Source: Trueperaceae bacterium (lineage in GTDB: Bacteria; Deinococcota; Deinococci; Deinococcales; Trueperaceae). From it: DNA of 6,152 bases. The position numbers were made by a program, and so were the translations under genes. Under the pieces are notes generated by a model. The model saw only the letters and a program-made list of their open reading frames with translations, was not told where the DNA came from and did not search any database. Location: positions 1 through 6,152 of the forward strand of contig SKMG01000370.1 in assembly GCA_007121175.1 (NCBI GenBank), written 5' to 3'. Shown here piece by piece: positions 1 through 6,152 of the stretch (the first letter of the stretch is position 1; each line of letters begins with the position of its first letter).

Positions 1-2155
<2,155 letters not shown>

Positions 2156-2481
2156 CTTCACCCCTTCGGAGTCGCTGCGGCGTAAGACGAGGCCGACTGG
2201 ACCGATTCCAGGACGGCGGCGTGAAAGAAGGTCGTCCCAGCGGCGCTGTGCGGCGCTGAGCGCAGGTCACATAACTGGCGTGACATAGGCGAGGGCGGAC
2301 CAACCACCGCCGCGATCCGTAACCGGGCCCGGGGCCGGGCCTCCGACCGGGCCCAGCGCCCGGTCAGAGGTTGTGCGGTTACGGAGCGCGCGCGGCGTCC
2401 GTCCTTCGTGGTCGTGATCTCAAACAGGGAGCGATCCGTCAGGGTTCCCTCCAGAGCATGCATCCGGTGCGTGCGGGAGAT
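2156..2481 (-). other. rplL-rpoB intergenic region, 326 bases without a gene
   Basis: No credible coding region is seen on either strand. In transcription order it holds four things. First is a weak hairpin just after rplL: AGGGA at 2450-2446 with TCCCT at 2430-2426, followed by TGTTTG, which might act as a poor attenuator. Second is the strong folded element at 2390-2311, listed separately. Third is a small hairpin, GGCGG at 2311-2307 with CCGCC at 2298-2294; it shares base 2311 with the element. Fourth are two near-identical octamers, TATGTCAC and TATGTGAC, at 2287-2280 and 2272-2265, whose GTCAC and GTGAC parts can also pair. The rpoB ribosome binding site (GAAGGGG) sits at the end. No run of T typical of an intrinsic terminator follows the strong stem, so read-through into rpoB is expected. 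I could not identify a convincing separate rpoB promoter. Confidence 0.75.
2311..2390 (-). promoter_or_regulatory. Large folded RNA element (predicted three-way junction) upstream of rpoB
   Basis: Seen directly: bases 2390-2376 (CGCGCTCCGTAACCG) and 2325-2311 (CGGTTACGGATCGCG) are complementary at 14 of 15 positions, the one mismatch being C opposite T. Within the 50 enclosed bases a second hairpin pairs 2370-2358 with 2352-2340 at 12 of 13 positions around a five-base loop. A small hairpin (CCCG at 2339-2336 with CGGG at 2331-2328) may form the third arm. The result is a compact 80-base element. In E. coli the rplL-rpoB gap carries a partial terminator and an RNase III cleavage site; I infer a similar attenuation or processing role. 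No T-tract follows, which argues against a simple intrinsic terminator. The fold was worked out by eye; GC-rich alternatives inside the junction are possible. Confidence 0.7.
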
Positions 2482-2868
2482 CTACTTGACCTCGATGACG
2501 GCGCCCGCGGCCTCGAGCTTCGTCTTGATCTCTTCGGCCTCGTCCTTCGAGATGTCCTCGCGGACGACGCCGCCGCTCTCGACCAAGTCCTTGGCCTCCT
2601 TCAGGCCGAGGCTGGTGATCGCGCGCACTTCCTTGATGACCTGCAGCTTCTTCTCGCCGGCCGACTTGATCGACACGGTGAACTCGGTCTGTTCTTCGGC
2701 GGCAGCCTCGGGTGCGGCGGCGCCGGCGGCCGCCATCATCATGCCGGCGGGCATCGCTGCGGCGGCCTCGACGCCCCAGGTCTCCTTGAGGGTATCGACG
2801 AGGTCCACGAGCTCGAGGACCGTCAAACCAGAGAGTTGTTCCACCATCGCGGCTTTGTCGAACGCCAT
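2482..2868 (-). CDS. rplL: 50S ribosomal protein L7/L12
   Basis: Flexible stalk protein of the large subunit, present as dimers on L10, which recruits and stimulates translation GTPases such as EF-Tu and EF-G. Length is 128 residues, normal for the family. Residues 1-34 ([12 protein letters not shown], then [16 protein letters not shown]) form the helical dimerisation domain. Residues 35-60 are an Ala-rich hinge containing four methionines (M39, M43-M45). Residues 61-128 are the globular C-terminal domain, with the factor-binding helix [17 protein letters not shown] at 77-93. The ATG at 2868 lies one base after the rplJ stop codon. Its ribosome binding site AAGGAG is inside the last codons of rplJ with seven bases of spacing, so translation is probably coupled. 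Stop is TAG at 2484-2482. Family identification is certain. Confidence 0.99.
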   Translation of the reverse strand: MAFDKAAMVEQLSGLTVLELVDLVDTLKETWGVEAAAAMPAGMMMAAAGAAAPEAAAEEQTEFTVSIKSAGEKKLQVIKEVRAITSLGLKEAKDLVESGGVVREDISKDEAEEIKTKLEAAGAVIEVK

Positions 2869-2869
2869 G

Positions 2870-3397
2870 TCATGTCTCCTTCAGCTTGTCGTGATAGTTG
2901 TCGAGCACGGTCACCAGGTTCTGCGGGGGAGCGCCGAGCACACCCTTGAGCTGCACCATCGGCGCCTGGAGCACGCCGATCAGCTGGCTCAGGAGCTGCT
3001 CGCGGGTGGGAAGCGTGGCGATCTTCGCCAGCGCTTCGGGTCCGACCACACTGCCTTGGAGGTAGCCGCCCTTGGAGGCGGGGAGGTCCCGGGCATGGGC
3101 CTTGGCGTAGTCGGTCAACGCCTTCGCCGGCGCGACCGGATCCTCGCCGACGAGGACCAGTGCGGTGGGGCCGATCAGGGTCGCGCTGAAGCCCTCGACG
3201 CCGCGCTCCTCGAGCACCACGTTGATCAGCGAGTTCTTGGCGACCAGCAGCCGTCCGCCGGCGCCGCTCACGTTGGCGCGCAGCCGGTGGAGTTCCCCGG
3301 CAGAGAGCCCCTGGTAGTCGACCAAGAAGAACGTCGACGCCCCCGCGAGGAGCTCGCGGAGCTGGGCGACGGACGCTTCGTTCCTGGGGTTGGCCAT
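2870..3397 (-). CDS. rplJ: 50S ribosomal protein L10
   Basis: Base of the L7/L12 stalk; binds 23S rRNA next to L11 and carries L12 dimers on its C-terminal helix. Length is 175 residues, usual for the family. The N-terminal domain shows the characteristic [20 protein letters not shown] (21-40) and [13 protein letters not shown] (50-62), then [19 protein letters not shown] (76-94). The tail, [15 protein letters not shown] (141-155) followed by [17 protein letters not shown] (159-175), is the L12-binding part. It resembles the Thermus protein, which I recall carries three L12 dimers, so three are plausible here. The ATG at 3397 is preceded by GGAAGAGG (3410-3403) with five bases of spacing. The gene is preceded by an L10 leader RNA, indicating feedback repression by L10 or L10-L12, and is coupled to rplL with a one-base gap. 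Confidence 0.98.
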   Translation of the reverse strand: MANPRNEASVAQLRELLAGASTFFLVDYQGLSAGELHRLRANVSGAGGRLLVAKNSLINVVLEERGVEGFSATLIGPTALVLVGEDPVAPAKALTDYAKAHARDLPASKGGYLQGSVVGPEALAKIATLPTREQLLSQLIGVLQAPMVQLKGVLGAPPQNLVTVLDNYHDKLKET

Positions 3398-3428
3398 TCA
3401 CGCCTCTTCCGTTGTCGTTGCTGACGAT

Positions 3429-3477
3429 GTCCGAATCCTCGCCCTCGGAGGGTCTCCCCGAGCGTTTTGAATCGGAC
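3429..3477 (-). promoter_or_regulatory. Nested hairpin in the rplJ leader, just upstream of the ribosome binding site
   Basis: GTCCGA at 3477-3472 pairs perfectly with TCGGAC at 3434-3429. Inside it a seven-pair hairpin runs from 3462 to 3444: CTCGGGG against CTCCGAG with one G-T wobble around a five-base loop. The element ends about 19 bases before the rplJ ribosome binding site. No T-tract follows, so it does not look like a terminator. I infer that it takes part in the translational or processing control of rplJL, downstream of the L10-binding motif. The pairing is seen; the role is inferred. Confidence 0.5.
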
Positions 3478-3502
3478 GTGAGCCGCGAAGCGTAGGTCGG
3501 TC

Positions 3503-3522
3503 CCAGCGGCCATGGCCGTTGG
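3503..3522 (-). repeat. Near-perfect palindrome in the rplJ leader
   Basis: CGGCCATGGCCG at 3518-3507 is a perfect 12-base palindrome. It is flanked, after one non-pairing base on each side, by CCA (3522-3520) and TGG (3505-3503). As RNA it could form a hairpin only with the central bases opened; as DNA it could be a symmetrical protein site. It lies between the L10-binding motif and the nested hairpin before rplJ. In GC-rich DNA such palindromes also arise by chance. Confidence 0.35.
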
Positions 3523-3530
3523 TCTCGACG

Positions 3531-3607
3531 CGCCTCGGCAGGATCTTTAAGCCTGGCAGGCCCCTGCTGTCTCCGACGCCGAAGGTGGGTAGCCTCCGCT
3601 ACGCACC
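3531..3607 (-). promoter_or_regulatory. Ribosomal protein L10 leader (autoregulatory mRNA element)
   Basis: The RNA carries the hallmarks of the L10 leader family: AGACAGCAGG (3572-3563), then a short hairpin GCCTGCCAGGC (3561-3551), CTTAAAGATCC, and CCTGCCGAGG (3542-3533). GCAGG at 3567-3563 pairs with CCTGC at 3542-3538. Outside an internal loop of kink-turn type, GCGTC at 3579-3575 pairs with GGCGC at 3534-3530 with one G-U wobble. Upstream, GGTG.GTAGC (3607-3598) pairs with GCTAC.CACC (3593-3584) around a four-base loop. In characterised bacteria this motif mimics the 23S rRNA site for L10 and lets L10-L12 repress rplJL. It sits between rplA and rplJ, the expected place. Boundaries are approximate. 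Confidence 0.85.
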
Positions 3608-3618
3608 GGGATGCCCTG

Positions 3619-4302
3619 TCAAACCGTCACGCGTACGCTCGGCCCCATGGTGGAGCTGAGGTGGACGGTCCGGAGATACGTGCCCTTGGCCGCGTCGGGC
3701 TTGGCGGCCTCGAGCGCCTGTCGCAACGCCACGAGGTTCTCAGCCAGCGCCTCGGGCGTGAAGGAGGCCTTGCCGATCGGCGCGTGCACCACCCCGGTCT
3801 TGTCGGAGCGGAACTCGATCTGGCCGGCCTTGAGCGCACGCACGATGCCGCCGATGTCGACGCCGACCGTGCCGGCTTTCGGGTTGGGGAGCAGGCCGCG
3901 CGGGCCCAGCACGCGGCCGAGCTTCGATCCGACCGCAGCCATCATGTCGGGCGTCGCGACCACGGCGTCGAACTCGAACCAGCCGCCGGCGACCTTGTCG
4001 ATCAGCTCCTGCGCGCCGACGTAGTCAGCGCCGGCCGCCTCGGCGTCGGCCGCCTTGTCGCCCTGGGTGAACGCCAGCACCCGCACCGCGCGGCCGGTGC
4101 CGTGCGGCAGCGCCACCGTACCGCGCACGTTCTGGTCGGACTTCTTCGGATCGATGCCGAGCCGGAAGTGCGCTTCGATGGTCTCGTCGAACTTGGCCGT
4201 AGCCAGCTTCCGCACCAGCTCGGCTGCATCACTGACCGGGTAGACCTTCTGGCGCTCGATGAGGCCGCGGAGCTCGCGGTAGCGCTTGCCGTGCTTAGCC
4301 AT
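3619..4302 (-). CDS. rplA: 50S ribosomal protein L1
   Basis: L1 forms the mobile stalk at the E-site side of the large subunit and helps tRNA exit. In characterised bacteria it represses its own operon by binding mRNA. Length is 227 residues, standard. It starts [15 protein letters not shown] and shows the family blocks [20 protein letters not shown] (38-57), [12 protein letters not shown] (60-71), a central domain with [20 protein letters not shown] (121-140) and PKAGTVG (141-147). The first domain then resumes with [16 protein letters not shown] (163-178) and a C-terminal end [12 protein letters not shown]. The ATG at 4302 lies inside the end of rplK: ATGGCTAA is both the start of rplA and the rplK stop region, an 8-base overlap that implies translational coupling. 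Stop is TGA at 3621-3619. The L10 leader follows at once. Confidence 0.98.
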   Translation of the reverse strand: MAKHGKRYRELRGLIERQKVYPVSDAAELVRKLATAKFDETIEAHFRLGIDPKKSDQNVRGTVALPHGTGRAVRVLAFTQGDKAADAEAAGADYVGAQELIDKVAGGWFEFDAVVATPDMMAAVGSKLGRVLGPRGLLPNPKAGTVGVDIGGIVRALKAGQIEFRSDKTGVVHAPIGKASFTPEALAENLVALRQALEAAKPDAAKGTYLRTVHLSSTMGPSVRVTV

Positions 4303-4735
4303 TGCCCGGCACCCCCTCGACGGTGACGCCCATCGAACGCGCCGTACCGGCGATGATGTGCGCAGCAGCGACCTCGTCGTTGGCGTTGAGATCCTTCATC
4401 TTGGCCTTGCCGAGCTCGAGGCACTGCTCCCAGCTGAGCGTGCCGACCTTCTCCTTGTGCGGCTCGCCGGAGCCCTTGGCGATCCCGGCAGCCTGCCTGA
4501 TCAAGTACGACGCCGGCGGCGTCTTGGTGATGAAGGTGAACGAGCGGTCGCCGAAGATGGTGATCTCGACCGGGACGATCGCCCCGGCCTGCGACGCGGT
4601 GGCGGCGTTGTACTCCTTGACGAACTGCATGATGTTGGCGCCGTGCTGGCCCAGCGCCGGACCGACCGGCGGGGCGGGCGTCGCCGCGCCCGCCTGCAGC
4701 TGCAGCTTCACGATGCCGATGACCTTCTTGGCCAT
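4295..4735 (-). CDS. rplK: 50S ribosomal protein L11
   Basis: L11 binds the GTPase-associated centre of 23S rRNA beside L10 and takes part in factor binding and the stringent response. Length is 146 residues, usual. The N-terminal domain carries the proline-rich [19 protein letters not shown] (14-32), the region that contributes to thiostrepton-type antibiotic binding, followed by [26 protein letters not shown] (65-76) ends the N-terminal domain. The C-terminal rRNA-binding domain ends [19 protein letters not shown]. The ATG at 4735 has an excellent ribosome binding site, AAGGAGGT at 4752-4745, with nine bases of spacing. The gene is separated from nusG by 170 bases and overlaps rplA by 8 bases. 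No unusual residue was noticed. Confidence 0.98.
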   Translation of the reverse strand: MAKKVIGIVKLQLQAGAATPAPPVGPALGQHGANIMQFVKEYNAATASQAGAIVPVEITIFGDRSFTFITKTPPASYLIRQAAGIAKGSGEPHKEKVGTLSWEQCLELGKAKMKDLNANDEVAAAHIIAGTARSMGVTVEGVPGNG

Positions 4736-4758
4736 GGTGGCGGTACCTCCTTAAGCTC

Positions 4759-4784
4759 CCTCGCCGGTCCGCCGCCGGTCGAGG
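4759..4784 (-). promoter_or_regulatory. Hairpin with bulged A directly upstream of the rplK ribosome binding site
   Basis: CCTCG (4784-4780), a bulged A at 4779 and CCGG (4778-4775) pair with CCGG (4767-4764) and CGAGG (4763-4759) around a seven-base loop, nine pairs in all. The stem ends seven bases before the AAGGAGGT of rplK. A second hairpin, CGCGGC/GCCGCG with a TCT loop, lies at 4877-4863 in the same leader. The position suits feedback control of rplKA by L1, known in other bacteria. I did not recognise a definite L1-binding motif, so the role is inferred. Confidence 0.4.
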
Positions 4785-4905
4785 TCCTTGCGCTTCCCAA
4801 ACCGGATCGCCGTGCGGCGGCGGCGCCACCGCGTCGGCGGGCTGGGTGTGTCATGGGCCGAGCGCGGCAGAGCCGCGGCCGGCGGCCGACCTGATGTCGC
4901 GGCGC

Positions 4906-5463
4906 TCACGCGCGCACGACCTGAGAGAAGTCGAGCTCGACCGGCGTCTCCCGGCCGAAGATCGATACCAGGACCTTGAGCGTGCCCCGCTCGGGGTTCA
5001 CGTCGGAGACCACGCCGGTGAAGTCGGCGAACGGGCCGCTCGTCACCTGGACCATGTCACCGACGGTGAAGGTGACCTTGACCCGCGGCGTCTCGCGAGT
5101 GCCCGTGATGCCGAGCGTGCTCAGCATCCTGCCCTCTTCGTCGGCGCTCAGCGGCACGGCTCGGGTCGCCGAGCCGACGAATCCCGTCACCCCGGGTGTG
5201 TAGCGCACTACCTCCCAGGCTTCGTTGGGTTCGTCTGGGTTGTCGCCGAGGTCCATCTGCACGAAGATGTAACCCGGGAACAGCATGCGCTTGACGACCT
5301 CGTCCTTGTTACCCGATCCGCGCTCGACGATCTCCTCCTTGGGCACGACGACCTGATAGATGTTGTCGGTCGCACCCAGCGACCGGGCCCTGTTGAGGAT
5401 GTTCTCGCGCACCTTGTCCTCGTGCCCGACGTAGGTGTGAACGGCATACCACTCGATGCTCAT
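4906..5463 (-). CDS. nusG: Transcription elongation/antitermination factor NusG
   Basis: NusG binds the RNA polymerase clamp across the cleft, alters pausing, and in many bacteria links polymerase to Rho or to the ribosome. Length is 185 residues, usual. The NGN domain occupies about residues 1-115: it opens [20 protein letters not shown] and includes [17 protein letters not shown] (58-74) and [20 protein letters not shown] (78-97). The KOW domain follows at about 128-185, with [19 protein letters not shown] (134-152) and the ending [17 protein letters not shown]. The sequence is very close to my memory of Thermus NusG, including the [10 protein letters not shown] block, one reason to place the organism near Deinococcota. 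The ATG at 5463 has AGAGGT five bases upstream. Stop is TGA at 4908-4906. It is 58 bases downstream of secE, the classical neighbour. Confidence 0.98.
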   Translation of the reverse strand: MSIEWYAVHTYVGHEDKVRENILNRARSLGATDNIYQVVVPKEEIVERGSGNKDEVVKRMLFPGYIFVQMDLGDNPDEPNEAWEVVRYTPGVTGFVGSATRAVPLSADEEGRMLSTLGITGTRETPRVKVTFTVGDMVQVTSGPFADFTGVVSDVNPERGTLKVLVSIFGRETPVELDFSQVVRA

Positions 5464-5498
5464 GGAGACCTCTCGACCTGGACGGCCCGGCGACCGGA

Positions 5499-5515
5499 TC
5501 GCCGGGGGCCGGCGA
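5499..5515 (-). promoter_or_regulatory. Perfect 7-bp hairpin between secE and nusG
   Basis: TCGCCGG (5515-5509), a CCC loop, and CCGGCGA (5505-5499) form a perfect GC-rich stem seven bases after the secE stop codon. A second copy of GGTCGCCGG at 5495-5487 gives a short direct repeat with 5517-5509. No T-tract follows, so a terminator is unlikely. It may tune nusG expression or act as a processing site, or it may simply reflect GC-rich spacer sequence. Confidence 0.4.
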
Positions 5516-5521
5516 CCGCGC

Positions 5522-5701
5522 TCAGGTCAGCAACCCGATCAGGTTGCCGAGCGTGGTGTCGGCCAGCAGCAAGAACAGGGCAGTGATGACGACGAAGACC
5601 AAGGTGGCCTGCGTCGACTGGAGGACCTCTTCTCGGCTGGGCCAGGTGACGCGCGAGAGCTCAGCACGCGAGTTGCGCAGGTACTGCATCAGGCGGTTCA
5701 C
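5522..5701 (-). CDS. secE: Protein translocase subunit SecE
   Basis: SecE is the small membrane subunit that clamps SecY in the protein-conducting channel. The gene encodes 59 residues, the short single-helix form found in most bacteria; E. coli SecE has three helices. Residues 1-31 are cytoplasmic and amphipathic, with the conserved [17 protein letters not shown] at 14-30. One hydrophobic segment, about residues 33-57 ([19 protein letters not shown] onward), spans the membrane. I chose the GTG at 5701-5699. It lies two bases after the rpmG stop, has AAGG seven bases upstream, and gives the family length. An ATG at codon 5 would shorten the conserved amphipathic helix. A longer in-frame reading upstream would overlap rpmG completely and is rejected. 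Tight spacing implies co-transcription and coupling with rpmG. Confidence 0.95.
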   Translation of the reverse strand: MNRLMQYLRNSRAELSRVTWPSREEVLQSTQATLVFVVITALFLLLADTTLGNLIGLLT

Positions 5702-5703
5702 GC

Positions 5704-5868
5704 TTAGACCTTCACCTCGCGATGTACCGTGTGCTTGCGCTGGTGCGAGCAGTACTTCCGCAGTGACAGCTTGGCGGTCGTATTGCGGCGATTCTTGTGG
5801 CTCGCGTAGTTCCGCCTCTTGCACTCGGTGCACTCGAGCAGCAGCTTGATCCGGACGTCACTGGCCAT
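5704..5868 (-). CDS. rpmG: 50S ribosomal protein L33
   Basis: Small protein of the large subunit near the E site. The gene encodes 54 residues, the normal length, reading MASDVRIKLLLECTECKRRN, then KNRRNTTAKLSLRKYC, and ending HTVHREVKV. It is close to my memory of the Thermus zinc-binding form. Such L33 proteins carry two CxxC pairs. Here the first pair is intact (C13, C16), but the second reads C40-S-H-Q43, so the fourth cysteine is glutamine. His42 or His46 might replace it as ligand, or zinc binding may be weakened. The ATG at 5868 has GGGAGG five bases upstream. Stop is TAA at 5706-5704, two bases before secE. It is the first gene after a putative promoter. Confidence 0.97.
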   Translation of the reverse strand: MASDVRIKLLLECTECKRRNYASHKNRRNTTAKLSLRKYCSHQRKHTVHREVKV

Positions 5869-5888
5869 GGTGGCCTCCCAAACTAGGT

Positions 5889-5917
5889 AGTGTATCAGAT
5901 TGCGCGCGGTTCGTCAG
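5889..5917 (-). promoter_or_regulatory. Putative sigma70-type promoter for rpmG-secE-nusG
   Basis: CTGACG at 5917-5912 matches the -35 consensus TTGACA at four of six positions. TACACT at 5894-5889 matches the -10 consensus TATAAT at four of six, with 17 bases between them. This AT-richer patch stands out in a very GC-rich spacer. Transcription would begin near 5882, leaving about 14 untranslated bases that include the rpmG ribosome binding site. Predicted by eye only. Confidence 0.5.
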
Positions 5918-6031
5918 CCCCTTGCGCAACGCGCGCATCGCAGTGCGGCCGCGAGCCCTCGATGCCCGCGACGCCGCGCGCGGCAGGCCCGCCAGCGCGG
6001 AGCGCCGGGGCCACCGGCAGAGACTCGGCGG

Positions 6032-6152
6032 TTACTCGGTCACGGCGGTGACGACGCCAGCGCCGACCGTCCGACCACCCTCCCGAATCGCGAACCGCAA
6101 CCCCTCCTCCATCGCGATCGGCTTGATCAACATCACATCCAACTCCACATTA
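6032..6152 (-). CDS. tuf: Elongation factor Tu, C-terminal 39 residues (5' part beyond window)
   Basis: EF-Tu delivers aminoacyl-tRNA to the ribosome as a GTP complex. Only the end of domain 3 is present: [20 protein letters not shown] followed by [19 protein letters not shown] and a TAA stop at 6034-6032. The block [18 protein letters not shown] is diagnostic of EF-Tu. All three leucine codons are TTG, two of five glycines are GGT and one GGG, whereas rpoB in this window uses no TTG in 718 codons. The last dozen codons return to GC-rich choices. tuf is often duplicated, and this copy sits in the usual place upstream of secE-nusG. No convincing terminator follows; GCCGG/CCGGC with a five-base loop just after the stop lacks a T-tract. 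Confidence 0.97.
   Translation of the reverse strand, partial: NVELDVMLIKPIAMEEGLRFAIREGGRTVGAGVVTAVTE

Noticed and set aside
2311..2390. Intrinsic terminator after rplL
   Set aside because: The stem is strong, but no T-rich run follows in the direction of transcription, and rpoB must be transcribed through it or from an unseen promoter.
2481..2868. Methionine cluster (M39, M43-M45) in the L7/L12 hinge as a sign of special function
   Set aside because: The hinge is Ala-rich and variable in length and composition across bacteria; four methionines in it are unremarkable without comparative data.
2408..3424. Plus-strand open frame of about 338 codons across rplL and rplJ
   Set aside because: It lies opposite two certain ribosomal protein genes and has no recognisable product; an antisense shadow.
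5522..5833. Longer secE reading with an ATG start at 5833 (103 codons)
   Set aside because: The added 44 residues overlap rpmG in another frame and lack membrane or SecE features; the GTG at 5701 gives the family length and sits just after the rpmG stop.
5869..6031. Possible tRNA-Trp gene between tuf and rpmG
   Set aside because: No acceptor-stem pairing, T-loop GTTCGA motif or CCA-anticodon arm could be found on either strand.

Overview
This window is a segment of the core bacterial gene-expression cluster, all on the minus strand. Read in the direction of transcription (right to left) the order is tuf (3' end only) - rpmG - secE - nusG - rplK - rplA - rplJ - rplL - rpoB (5' end only). The DNA is GC-rich. 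RpmG, SecE, NusG, RplJ and the RpoB fragment resemble, as I recall those sequences, the Thermus/Deinococcus proteins more than the E. coli or actinobacterial ones. NusG shares the MDLGD and [10 protein letters not shown] blocks. SecE is a one-helix protein of 59 residues. RpoB motifs are numbered only four or five residues off the Thermus beta subunit. I infer a high-GC member of Deinococcota or a close relative. This is a judgement from memory, not from a search.

Layout. Positions 6032-6152 hold the last 39 codons of elongation factor Tu. A spacer of 163 bases follows, without a tRNA gene but with a plausible sigma70-type promoter at 5889-5917. Next come rpmG (ribosomal protein L33), secE (translocase subunit, GTG start two bases after rpmG) and nusG (elongation factor), with a hairpin in the secE-nusG gap. 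A leader of 170 bases carries hairpins and a near-ideal Shine-Dalgarno sequence before rplK (L11). rplK overlaps rplA (L1) by 8 bases. A gap of 221 bases then contains a recognisable ribosomal protein L10 leader RNA and two further inverted repeats ahead of rplJ (L10). rplJ is coupled to rplL (L7/L12) with one base between them. A gene-free stretch of 326 bases follows. It contains a strong folded element at 2311-2390, closed by a 15-position stem with one mismatch. Then rpoB (RNA polymerase beta subunit) starts at 2155 and is open for 718 codons to the left edge.

Together the genes supply the ribosomal stalk (L10, L7/L12) and its base (L11), the L1 stalk and L33. They also supply a membrane translocation subunit, a transcription elongation factor, EF-Tu and RNA polymerase. 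The regulatory logic visible here is the usual one: an L10-type leader before rplJL, and an RNA structure between rplL and rpoB where E. coli has an attenuator and an RNase III site.

I found no undescribed gene system. The items most worth a second look are the folded element before rpoB with its possible alternative pairing, an L33 protein that has lost one of its four zinc-ligand cysteines, and codon use in the tuf tail that differs from its neighbours.
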